Positions 17,401 through 25,343 of a stretch of DNA of 64,000 nucleotides are shown here, in pieces. The stretch's first letter is position 1. Each line of letters opens with the position of its first letter. The DNA comes from Symbiodinium natans (taxonomy: Eukaryota > Sar > Dinophyceae > Suessiales > Symbiodiniaceae): positions 226,001-290,000 of the forward strand of contig CAJNDS010002583.1 in NCBI GenBank assembly GCA_905221605.1. The letters are read 5' to 3'. The notes below the pieces were generated by a model. The model was not told the DNA's origin. It saw only the letters and a list, made by a program, of their open reading frames with translations, and did not search any database. A program made the translations under genes and the position numbers.

Positions 17401-17623
17401 GAACATCAACGGCTGGTGGGGCCTGGCGGCTGCAGCGTCGGCGCCGATTGCCTTGCAGTTGCACCGCGGGGCTGTGCATGTTGTCGAGGACTCCATGCAC
17501 GCGGTTGCAACAATTTCGGCCGACGTTGTCGAGGAAATCGGTCATGGGGCCAGGCGGACCGCGTGGGTCGCCGGAGCAGCCATCACTCTGGTAGTAGTGA
17601 TCTTGTGCAGCTGTGGTACGTGA
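14459..17623 (+). CDS. Tpt1/KptA-like ADP-ribosyltransferase-fold domain with C2H2 and RanBP2 zinc fingers
   Basis: The ATG is probably internal, since the domain starts in the overlapping upstream frame. Residues 1-120 show MWHGTDLHVVPSLIENGL, GRLGVHYVLGH, then an IYAGADGVALTG strand pair. These match the pattern of RNA 2'-phosphotransferases (HGT...SI..GL, R..VH, then GV.LT), which in the family transfer the 2'-phosphate left by tRNA ligation to NAD+. A C2H2 finger starts at C391 (C-x4-C-x12-H-x4-H). Two RanBP2-type fingers start at C670 and C793 (the second WQCPNCYEWN...CFRC). Between them are Glu-rich coiled-coil-like stretches, and a Lys/Gly-rich segment follows at about 890-930. The ORF ends in a hydrophobic segment (WVAGAAITLVVVILCSC). 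Activity on RNA repair is inference. Confidence 0.7.
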   Translation: MWHGTDLHVVPSLIENGLVPGGGPGGRLGVHYVLGHCPTQWEDGRRGFRRGSTCIVEVRLAVLRDAGVPIYAGADGVALTGQIRATGISRIWALPKGSAVYSILIAELEVDRLIQHVDLRSLGDISAGPHPPLGRGPKLGTVQASQAAAASSGAASSSTVVLAPAGRVMAAGAARPVTPPKAAPKAKGRASGAPKTSIFPAKPKEYPRRNVPGPNALEAEDSLEEEAAQEAEGVEEDSSSSDLPDTRAPQAAVKVKEDEEPAGGAQAGSIEEGVLELGQSVVSTAKEYLARSEALLRAQKLQSRILEVAGTAMVKLEKITKREESLKTLRRGGENRAAGEGADGEEVSDDGQDAPGGAGSSSSARPSRGGTVRSAPAPEVPRPNADGHYGCSAPGCGLAFESLVQYHLHQAACHGASLPPNLGISPSAPLDPFRQDWRGRLFRRGKDGGYGEVPMLRVIRYHKANGYDHSKVPLLKRGDRIQLEDGSHHIYGGSHPPGWLRDDPELDPAPESSGGGSTPKSEPTEEAEHGPPREAAPRGRALGPPTSDVQQRLAERRRSKRDYSPDLVTPLDDLHAQEIDSFFAGDPAADSLDVILMRAEVRTESHLNVGREQEEPLVKEEQEEEAEVVKDEEVSVEMEAGTADEADDVALPANRAYVEGRSYPYGSWRCFFCEAINPVAEDQCLTTHAGGPKAGAPCDGRWINGIDIGWWEVDPQTAPEQWRRRFSAEALEDQQARADAARLLSDEELTEALQAAEEAQAAERAKKRERRQAEKAERDDHISEALRIAGWQCPNCYEWNLSFRQLCFRCSTPLRLAEVVSRGIPDPRRGEERDSGSESSQDELEHEILLANLAMDQETIQPLLRNKHKKRGGKRRREEATYGKGRDPWSAWADARGKGQGKPKGRGKSDAKGKPKGRGRYAWGAYAAGIVAALQPRPSTSWVPAFPCGSARPPPSVPLPPRTPFFLGRGLLNRLMHALNGNINGWWGLAAAASAPIALQLHRGAVHVVEDSMHAVATISADVVEEIGHGARRTAWVAGAAITLVVVILCSCGT
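14951..14971 (+). repeat. Dispersed bulged hairpin, copy 8
   Basis: Arms GCGGGCC and GGCCGCG, loop GTGTCAT, inside the Tpt1-like ORF. Confidence 0.7.
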
Positions 17624-18816
17624 GTCGTGCCGTTGCCAATCGCATTGCGCATCTGCGACATGGCAACACCGCGGCCCCTGAGGCGCGGCTGTCTCAACTC
17701 CTTGGCTCTGAAGCGACGTTTGAGGTCGCGAGCACTAAGAAAGGGGTGACCCATAAAGTTTGGGTGCACCTCAAGGAGGAGACAGCTGCCTGTGGCTGTC
17801 GTGCTTACCTAGCAGAGGGACGTTGCGGGCACTGCGATGCCGCAATGGACACCGCTCGATCCCTAGGGTTTTTGCACGCGGCCCAGCGAGGCGCGGGTTC
17901 TGCGCTCACAGACTCCATTCGGAGTACCGCCTCCGAAGCCCTAGCTAAGGGTAAGGTTGTGTTGGGTTTGGGGAACAGTGAAGGATGCTTCTCCCAACTT
18001 GCGGCCAAGAGCCGCGGGCTCTCCTGCTTTCAGGGGCTCGCGGGTCGTGACCTGGCCGCGGCCCCAGCAGATGGAGCGAGCGCAGCCCACGCACAGTCCG
18101 GCTTCGTGCAACGTGCCGCCACTGCCACTGTGGCGCGCACACCCAGCCGGAGGAACAAGGGCCCAGTCCCCGCTAGGAGTTCTCCAGTCAAAGAAGCGGA
18201 ATTCCTTGCGGGCGGGCCATACGTTCAGGCCGCCCAAACGCTGCTTGGGTCTGGAGCAGCAGAGGATGTGATCTACATCCGGGCGTACAGCTTAGATTGC
18301 CCATCCTGCATCGAGGCAATCGAAGCGTCGCTTAGCAAGGGCGCAGGCGTTCGGATTGTCGCCGACATGGGACAATGCCACCGCACCAAACTGCAGTGGC
18401 AAGCGTTGAAACGCTTGGCGGCTGCAGGCGCCGAGGTGAAGGTGGGTTGCGGCACATCCGTGCGCGACGCCTATGCTCGCGACGGCCGCGGGGCTAAAGT
18501 AGGTACCGGTATCCAAGGGCTTCACCATGCCAAGGCCCTTTGCCTACTGCGGCCTGATGGCGCGGTGGTGCTGATTGGGAGCCTCAATTTTACCACAAGC
18601 AGCAAAGCCAATGCGGAGGCAGGGCTTAGGCTTGAGGTCGCCAAGACGCACCCGGTCGCGCAGTCCTACATCGAGGATTTCCAGAGGGTGTCGGCTGAGG
18701 CATTCTCCCTCGATGAGGCGGTCGCAAGGCGCCCTCAGTTGGAGCGAGCCAGTAGCTCCAACGTTGCTGGCAACGCCACTCGTGCCCCCAACACTGCTCC
18801 ACAGGGTATCGAGTAG
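17122..18816 (+). CDS. SWIM zinc finger plus PLD-like nuclease domain (meaningful from about 17600)
   Basis: The first 160 codons overlap the preceding ORF and look like a shadow. From about 17600 the reading continues the polyprotein after its hydrophobic segment. A SWIM-type finger is present: C224, C226, C235 and H237 (CxCx8CxH), usually a nucleic-acid or protein contact module. A phospholipase-D-like domain spans about 360-520. It contains an AYSLDCPSC helix-strand region, HHAKALCLLRPDG (H469, K471) and GSLNFTTSSKANAE, the HxK...S/T-x-N pattern of mitoPLD/Nuc-type enzymes, which hydrolyse phosphodiester bonds. One HKD motif is visible, so it would act as a dimer. It ends at TAG 18814-18816. 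Confidence 0.72.
   Translation: MECLGRCPWQGPGQAEGQRQVRCQGQAQGEGQVRLGRLRRGHSCRAPTPPKHKLGPSLPVRVGPAAAKCSASAADPLFPGSRAPQSVDARPQREHQRLVGPGGCSVGADCLAVAPRGCACCRGLHARGCNNFGRRCRGNRSWGQADRVGRRSSHHSGSSDLVQLWYVSRAVANRIAHLRHGNTAAPEARLSQLLGSEATFEVASTKKGVTHKVWVHLKEETAACGCRAYLAEGRCGHCDAAMDTARSLGFLHAAQRGAGSALTDSIRSTASEALAKGKVVLGLGNSEGCFSQLAAKSRGLSCFQGLAGRDLAAAPADGASAAHAQSGFVQRAATATVARTPSRRNKGPVPARSSPVKEAEFLAGGPYVQAAQTLLGSGAAEDVIYIRAYSLDCPSCIEAIEASLSKGAGVRIVADMGQCHRTKLQWQALKRLAAAGAEVKVGCGTSVRDAYARDGRGAKVGTGIQGLHHAKALCLLRPDGAVVLIGSLNFTTSSKANAEAGLRLEVAKTHPVAQSYIEDFQRVSAEAFSLDEAVARRPQLERASSSNVAGNATRAPNTAPQGIE
18040..18060 (+). repeat. Dispersed bulged hairpin, copy 9 (wobble T-G pair)
   Basis: Arms GCGGGTC and GGCCGCG, loop GTGACCT. 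Confidence 0.7.
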
Positions 18817-19508
18817 GCTGCGGCCAGTCGGCGCGGCGTGGTATGCATCCACGCATTATCAGAGCAGGCGTTGCAGCACGGCACGTTGCTTCGCCAACCT
18901 TTTGCATTTTCTTTTGCTTGACTGCGGGCGAAAAGCCGCGGCAGGTTGGAAACCTGCCCATTTTGCATTCCCCGCACCTTTCTCCTCCGCCCTGCCTGTG
19001 GCCCCTCGTGCTGAGGGTGCTCTTTTGCAGGTGCTGCGGACCGTGTCCTGGTCGCGGCAATGCGCTCGCCGAAGCGCGTGTGAGCTGCATTGCCTGCGGC
19101 ACAAGCCATGTGCGCGGCTCTCGCTGAGTCCGGTAGCCCGTAGGGTAGTTCCAGATAGGTGAGTAGCCGTAGCCGTAGCTTAGGACCGGAAGTGTACAGT
19201 GTACCATAGTTTGTACCCTAGTCTGCGTACTGGCAGCTAGAGACCAGCTCGAGGATTCAAGAGCCTCGCCCACCAGCAAAAGGGTGAGGACCTCCTGGGA
19301 AAGGGTGGTTAAGGGCTGCTGAGGGTTGCTGTCGTCGTGCGTTCGTTGTGGTGGTGCGGGCTAGCGTCCCTGCCGCATGCCAATGCTCATGATGTGCGGA
19401 CCACCATGGTCGCGCGCGACACCCTCGCCCTTCCCTTTCTGGGTTCAGCGCGAGTGCTTGCTGCACTCCGAGCTCGAGATGAGCTGGAAGCCTCGGCTGA
19501 GGGGCGAA
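18817..19508 (+). other. 3' untranslated region of the LTR element, with hairpin copy 10 and polypurine tract
   Basis: No supportable coding. It includes the hairpin copy at 19036-19056 and ends in the purine-rich GAGGGGCGAA (19499-19508) directly before the 3' LTR, a candidate polypurine tract for plus-strand priming. The tract is short and has one pyrimidine. Confidence 0.6.
19036..19056 (+). repeat. Dispersed bulged hairpin, copy 10 (A-T stem variant)
   Basis: Arms GCGGACC and GGTCGCG, loop GTGTCCT; the variable pair is A-T. Confidence 0.75.
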
Positions 19509-19805
19509 TGTGAGCAGGTCTAAGCACGCACGTTCCATGTGCAGAGCTGCCAGAACCAGTACTGTAGTTTTCCTTTGCATGTGTAGATTTGCAATTCGTA
19601 TCAATGCCAATATTTTGGCTCAAGTACCGAGCTTGTGCCTTTGAGCACGGTAGAGTCGTACAGTAGCTCCTAGGTTGCTGTGCGGTCCGACCGGACGCAC
19701 TCAGGCGTAGCTGCACAAGTGCTTGGACTCACGAAGTCGTAAAACAGCGTGACCGGGCTGTGATTGCATTGGCTTAGTGCAAGTCCAGTGCTGGTCGACT
19801 TCACA
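19509..19805 (+). repeat. 3' LTR
   Basis: 297 bp, one mismatch to the 5' LTR, no indels. It is followed by the target duplication GTTG (19806-19809) and carries ATTTTGGCTCAAG at 19612-19624. Confidence 0.95.
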
Positions 19806-19814
19806 GTTGACATG

Positions 19815-20045
19815 TGTATATATGCATATACATATATACATATATGATATGTATGTGTGTGTGTGCGTATGTATGTATGTATGTATGTATGTATGTATGT
19901 ATGTATGTATGTATGTATGTATGTATGTATGTATGTATGTATGTATGTATGTATGTATGTATACATATGTGAATGTCTATGTCGATGTCTATGTCTATGT
20001 CCATGTCTATGTCTACGCCCCATGTATATCCATATGTTTTACATA
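19815..20045. repeat. Microsatellite cluster: (TA)n-rich, then (GTAT)n, then GTCTAT-type
   Basis: About 100 bp of perfect GTAT tetranucleotide repeat (about 19865-19964), flanked by AT- and TGTCTA-type repeats. The long frames read through it on both strands are artefacts. Confidence 0.9.
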
Positions 20046-20064
20046 CCTATTTATTCGCGGTCGC

Positions 20065-20152
20065 ATGTTTCACACTGCGCTAGACAACGTGGAAAGTTCA
20101 CGTTGAACGGCCTGATGCCAGTGAGGCGGAAGAACTCGTCCTGGCCCACAGT
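20065..20152 (-). CDS. Exon-like segment, unidentified
   Basis: After an AG acceptor (20154-20153) the minus strand reads TVGQDEFFRLTGIRPFNVNF with a GT donor option shortly after, or runs on to a TAA. The composition is clearly protein-like but I do not recognise the family. It lies downstream of the stop of the next gene (20574). If it belongs to a gene extending leftward, the 17.7-kb retroelement may sit in that gene's intron. Confidence 0.4.
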
Positions 20153-20573
20153 CTGTCAGTCGATGAGCTTCTAAGATAAGCCATCCTCCAGCACGAGACA
20201 ACCCCTCACTTCTCCCAATGCACCCCAACATGACCCCAAACAACCCTAAATCGACAAAGCTGATTGAAGCAGGGTTCATATTCCTTGTATCCCCAATAGG
20301 ACACCAAGTACATACACTCACCAATATTAAAATGGAACCTTATACACTCACCAATAACAGCAATGTAAACCCTGCTTCATGTGAGTTGGAGTCCGGGACT
20401 TGCCGTTCTGCGGGCCTCCACGTCCCCAGCCACTCTCGGAGCTTCCCTCACAGCAGCTCGAAACAAGCGTGCACTAACTTAGCGAGCACGCATTCTCCGA
20501 CTCCATTGCAAGACCAGGGGTTTAGGGTTTAGGGTTTTGGTTTAGGCTTCAACTTTGGGCTTAGGGCGACCGA

Positions 20574-22161
20574 TCATGGCAGGGGAAACTTGCACATCAA
20601 CTCCAATGCATCCTCAAAGATCAAGCAAGAGCTGCAGGCGCCATTTTTCTGGTTGTGCAGCGCGTCCCAAACGGACACCACCGCTCTCACTCTCCACGAC
20701 TAAACGTGAAGCACCTCGACTTCCAGCCTGACGGGCAGATCAGTCTTCAATTCTTTACCCCCCCAAAAAGCGCAAAACACACCCTTTGCTGAGGCCCCAA
20801 AGCCACAAGGCCGCAAAGCACCACAACACCTTTACAACCCAGAAGCGCCTCAAACGTACGCCTTCTGTCTTGGCAGCGAAGTCGACTTCGTACGGGAGGT
20901 CCTGTGCAGGAGTCTTTGGGTCCCTTGGAAGCTCCCTGCCTCGCAAGTGAGGGTTTCAGGCAGTTTAAGGTTTCAATACCTGCTTACAAGTAGGGTTCTG
21001 AATAGGGTATCCTGCAGTATAACTTTCATGGAGGTACTTAGCTACCCGTGAACCTTCGGGTAGGGTTTCAGTGTTTAGTTGTTCAGGGGCTGAGGCCAGG
21101 AGGCTTTTTGAATTCGCAGGACCACTGACACTTACAGCTGCAATGGTGCAGCATTGCTAGACCCAAGAGTAACCTATTTACAAAAAGGCTGCCCTTCTTG
21201 GTTTAAAAGGGATTAGACGGGGTCCTGAACCCTTAAAAAGGGAAGAGGTCCTAGATTCATAGCTTGGCGATCTAACCTGCCAAGGTGTGGACGATGCATG
21301 GCTTGCAGGGCCAGATACGGCGGCCCGAGAGTCAAGGGACTCAAGGAGGGACCCTTAAGGGTTATTTAGGGGTATGTAGGGGCTGCACAAGGTAGCAGTA
21401 GGGGTTCTATAGGGCCATATAGGGGAACAAGATTAAGGGCCCCTAGAACCCCTTTTCCTTAAGAGAGGTGGCGTCTCGCCCTCCTGGGCTGAGGGCAGTT
21501 CAATTGGGGCATCCTCATCAAAGGACATGCCTGGCAATGCCTGCAGGACCTCTACTTGGCGGTCCAGGGTACTTATAACCCCCAATGAGAACTGTACTTA
21601 TAAGCCCCCTACTTGAGGATTAGGGGGGTCTAGCGGGAGACAGCGGCTCGTGGGGATTGGTGATGATCTAAACCCTAAACCCTAAACCCTAAGCCCTAAA
21701 CCCTAAACCCTAAACCCTAAACCCTAAACCCTAAACCCTAAACCCTGAACCCTGAACCCTGAACCCTGAACCCTGAACCCTGAACCCTGAACCCTGAACC
21801 CTGAACCCTGAACCCTGAACCCCAACCCCAAACCCTTAAGCTTCTAACCCGAAACCCGAAACCCTAAACCTTCTTAACCCGAAACCCGAAACCCTAAACC
21901 TTCTTAACCCGAAACCCGCAACCCTAAACCTTCTTAACCCGAAACCCGAAACCCTAAACTTCTTAACCCAAAACCCTAAACCCTAAACTTCTTAACCCCA
22001 AACCCTAAACCCTAAACCCTAAACCCTAAACCCTAAACCCTAAACCCTAAACCCTAAAGGCATGCGCCGCAGCACCCCCAGCCTTGACCAGAGCCCTCTT
22101 GGGAGTGAAGTCGACTTCGTAGGGGAAGTCCTGTCCGGGCATCGTCGGGTCTCTTGGAACC
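20574..22161 (-). CDS. Unidentified intron-containing gene, 3' part, with a duplicated exon
   Basis: Exons inferred on the minus strand: 22161-22095, 21540-21484, 20935-20862 and 20683-20574 (stop TGA at 20576-20574). The first and third are paralogous: both follow AG|G and read LPRDP or VPRDP, then a motif around QDLPYEVDF or QDFPYEVDF. The last exon reads VSVWDALHNQKNGACSSC and ends in KFPLP. Donors are GC, GA and GC. The last two exons join in frame (phase 1). The join between the second and third needs another small exon, perhaps near 21290. No family recognised. Telomeric arrays at 20517-20545 and 21668-22058 flank or interrupt it. Confidence 0.5.
21668..22058. repeat. Telomeric array with CCCTGAA variant block and 30-bp higher-order repeat
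   Basis: CCCTAAA units (21668-21745) change abruptly to about a dozen CCCTGAA units. Then at about 21840-21990 come four to five copies of a 30-bp unit (TTCTTAACCCGAAACCCGAA, then ACCCTAAACC), followed by CCCTAAA again. The pattern indicates local amplification of mutated telomere units. Unlabelled sequence from 20945 to 21480 shows no further gene I can support. Confidence 0.9.
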
Positions 22162-22171
22162 CTCTGCCTTG

Positions 22172-22232
22172 CAGTTTAGGGTTTAGGGTTTAGGGTTTAG
22201 GGTTTGGGGTTTAGGGTTTAGGGTTTAGGGTC
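22172..22232. repeat. Interstitial telomeric repeat (TTTAGGG)
   Basis: TTTAGGG array immediately upstream (minus-strand sense) of the exon at 22161. Sequence 22233-22440 is mainly degenerate telomere-like repeat. Confidence 0.85.
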
Positions 22233-22441
22233 CAGGCATCTTGGGGCCAGTGAGGGCTTCGAGTTCATGGTTTTAAGGAACTCACAACCCTCATCCCCAA
22301 AGCCTAGGACCTATGGGCCCAAAAAACCCATAAGCCCTCACTCTATCCGCCTCTATCCCTAAACCCGGCCCTAAACCCCAAAAAAACCTGAAAACCCTAA
22401 ACTCTAAATAGCCTGTAAAGAGTAAACTTACAGAAACATGG

Positions 22442-22552
22442 AAACCCTAAACCCTAAACCCTAAACCCTAAACCCTAAACCCTAAACCCTAAACCCTAAA
22501 CCCTAAACCCTAAACCCTAAACCCTAAACCCTAAACCCTAAACCCTAAACCA
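22442..22552. repeat. Telomeric array overlapping the hexosaminidase stop codon
   Basis: A long uniform CCCTAAA array. On the minus strand it reads GGTTTAGGG, and its first TAG (22547-22545) is the stop codon of the hexosaminidase gene, so the 3' end of the transcript would be telomeric sequence. Confidence 0.9.
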
Positions 22553-25272
22553 AACCCTGCTGCGGCGCCCACTCCTTGCCCAGCTGAGAGCACGCGCCGG
22601 GCCCGGGTGGCGCCCCGCGTCCCGGACCGCCCACCTTGAGTGCTTCCAGGGCTCTGGGTAGGAGGTTTGGGGTTTAGGGTTCATAGGGTTGAGGGTTTAT
22701 AGGGTTTAGGGCTTCTAGGCTTTGTAGGGTTGAGGGTTTATAGGGTTTGGGGCTTCTAGGGTTGACCGAAGCTTAACGTGTGCTGAGGGTTTAGGTTCTA
22801 GGGTTTGGGGTTGGGGTTTAGGGCTGCTTTGCAGGGCTTTGACTTAGGACTTAGGACTTTGTTTTGGGTCCCACTAGACCTTGAGCTCACGGGGCATGAC
22901 GACCTTGAACTCCGGAGCCCTCGTGACCAAGCCACCGAAGAAGTTGGATGCCTGAAGCCTTGTAACTCAACCATCTAAACAAATCTAAAACCCAAAAACC
23001 CCAAACCCAAAAACCCTAAACCCTAGCCCTAAACCCTAAACCCCGAACCCCCCCAAACCCCCAAAATCCCTTGCGACACGCCCCGGACTCCTTAACCTCG
23101 GCTTGGCCCACCAAGCCGGTGCGCACCCCCCGCGCCAGTAGCATGCACCTTGCACCAAGGCTCCGAGCTGATACGGAGCTTGAGTTTAGGGTTTAGGGTT
23201 TTAGGGTTTTAGGCAACATCTTATATAGGTGTCATTCTATTTCTTCAGTATGTAGGTATCATTCTATCTATAGGATTTCCAGGTTTTTAGGCAACATGTT
23301 CGGTATCTTTGGGGCTTTAGGGTTTGGTAGGGTTGTTGAGGGCTTTGAGGGTAAAATGCTAGGTGTCTTTGGTTTTTAGGGTTTGCTACGGTTGTTTAGG
23401 ATTTTTAGGGCCTTTGGTGTTTTTAGGCAAAAAACTAAGTCTTGCTTGTGTTTCTTTGGGGTTTTAAGGGCTTGGTAGAGTCACTTGGGTTTTTTGGGGC
23501 ACTTGGGGGTCTAGGGCTTTGAGGGGTTTAGGTTTTCTGGTTTTCCCATTGCAGGACCCCCAAAACATACACCTCTTTTCTAATGGAGGGCTTCATAGGT
23601 CGAGCACCGGAGGCTTGATCCGAAGTCTTTCCCTGATTGGGCACCTATAAACCCTAAAACATCCCTAAACCCCAAACAAACCCCAAAGGCCAAACATTTT
23701 TTGACCAACCCCCAGAAAACAGGTGGACGGCTGAAGAGCTGAGTTGCCACCAGCTTCTCGACTTTCTGAACCCCCAACCCCCTCAATGTAAAAGCCGATG
23801 CCGTAAGGACGTGAACCGCGCGCCCTTCGAATAACTTGATCTCCGAAAGTTGCAGACCCTAAACAAGTGAATCCGAAGCCCCTTGTATACCCTATGCAAA
23901 TTTTAAGAGCCCGTGAAACTACCCTTAGAGCACTATGGAACCCTAAGCCCTATAAGCCCCCCCCAACTTGCAAGTGGCCCTGTGGGCCTGAAAGCAAGGA
24001 GGCGCGGCTCAGCCTCCTCCGTCGAGTTTGCACCTGTGCTTCAGGCGCCGACGTTGGATCACTGGATCCAAGGTATTCGAAGAGCAGCTTCCGACAAGAG
24101 GTGCTTTTCATCTCGTGAAAGCGGCGGAGGGCTTTTGGTTTGAAAGGTGTGGCTCGCCTCCTTTTTTGAAAGGTGTGGCTCGGGTCCGCCGGTCCTCTTC
24201 ACTGCTAGTGCCCAGGCGTGGCTGCTATATTAGCTGGCAAACACACTCTCGGCTAGGCGTGATCGTCTTCACTGCTCACGCCTAGGCGTGCCTGTAGCTG
24301 GAGGTAAACTCCAAACCCGAAATACCCTAAACCCTAAAACCCTAAACCCGAAACCCTGAACCCTAAACCGCCTAAACCCTTCAAAAAGACGGCCCGTCCT
24401 GCAGAACTCCAAAGCCGCTCTGCAATGGCCGCCGCCCTGGGCCAGATGGTCGACTCCATGTCGGAAGGATCCTCGGATTGCGGAGTGTCACCCGGCCTGG
24501 GGTTTAGGGTTTAGGGTTTAGGGTTTAGGGTTTAGGGTTTAGGGTTTAGGGTTTAGGGTTTAGGGTTTAGGGTTTAGGGTTAAGGGTTTAGGGTTACTAA
24601 GGTTAGGGGGTGTAGAGTGTAGAGGGTCTAATTAGGGTTTGTAGGGTTAGTTGGGTCTACTTGAAGTTTCTATGGGTAGTGAAAAGTAGGGCTAGTGATG
24701 ACCCTGGGACCGTCCTCCACAGGGTTTAGGGTTTGGGGGTTGACTTAGAGGAATGAGGTCGTTTAGGGCTTCGTTGTTGCCGGATTCCGTTTACCCTCAG
24801 TCCCTGAACCCCTGAAGCCTAAGAACGGAAAGCACGACGTTCGCACGCCAGGCGAATTTCATACTTGCTCTGTGGCTTGTGACCTGGGACCTTGTGAAGC
24901 TTGCTGACACCATCGAAAGGTCTGACCTCTGACAAAGCCTGGGGGGGGGGGGGGGAACTTGGGGGAACTGGGGGAACGGGACTGCTTGGAAGCCCAGGGC
25001 ACATGCAGCCCTCTGCTGCTTAGGGTTTGGGGAAAACCCTAAACCCTGAACCCTAAACCCTAAACCCTAAACCCTAAACCCTAAACCCTAACCCTAAACC
25101 CTATAGGGTCCTGGGTTGTTTAAGCCCAGGGTGCCACCGTCTCGCCCCACATGCAGCCCTCGCCGCCGAGGACGAGGTGGGCCTTGTCCTGGCTGATGTT
25201 GAACTGGGGGTCCATCGCCTCATCGTGGGGCAGGTCATGACAGAGCTTGCTATAGGGGCCTGAACAATCAGA

Positions 25273-25304
<32 letters not shown>

Positions 25305-25312
25305 ATTATATA

Positions 25313-25343
<31 letters not shown>

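Larger units (their letters stand above)
2067..19805 (+). mobile_element. Giant LTR retroelement, 17.7 kb, complete with LTRs and 4-bp TSD
   Basis: Direct repeats of 297 bp (2067-2363 and 19509-19805) begin TG, end CA and differ at a single base. GTTG flanks both outer ends (2063-2066 and 19806-19809), a 4-bp target duplication. Between the LTRs lie Gag with CCCH fingers, an aspartic protease, RT thumb/RNase H, integrase with a GPY/F-like module and an RT palm with YVDD. These resemble Ty3/gypsy (Metaviridae) enzymes. The RT palm lies downstream of the integrase while the thumb and RNase H lie upstream. Accessory Tpt1-like, zinc-finger, SWIM and PLD-like domains follow. Reading frame changes occur near 6901, 9846-10080, 12745-12815, 14459 and 17600. 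The LTR identity says the insertion is recent. Confidence 0.95.

Noticed and set aside
19801-20004. Frames of repeated Tyr-Ile-His-Thr or Met-Tyr-Val-Cys
   Set aside because: They are translations of a GTAT microsatellite, open on both strands, with no other coding sign.
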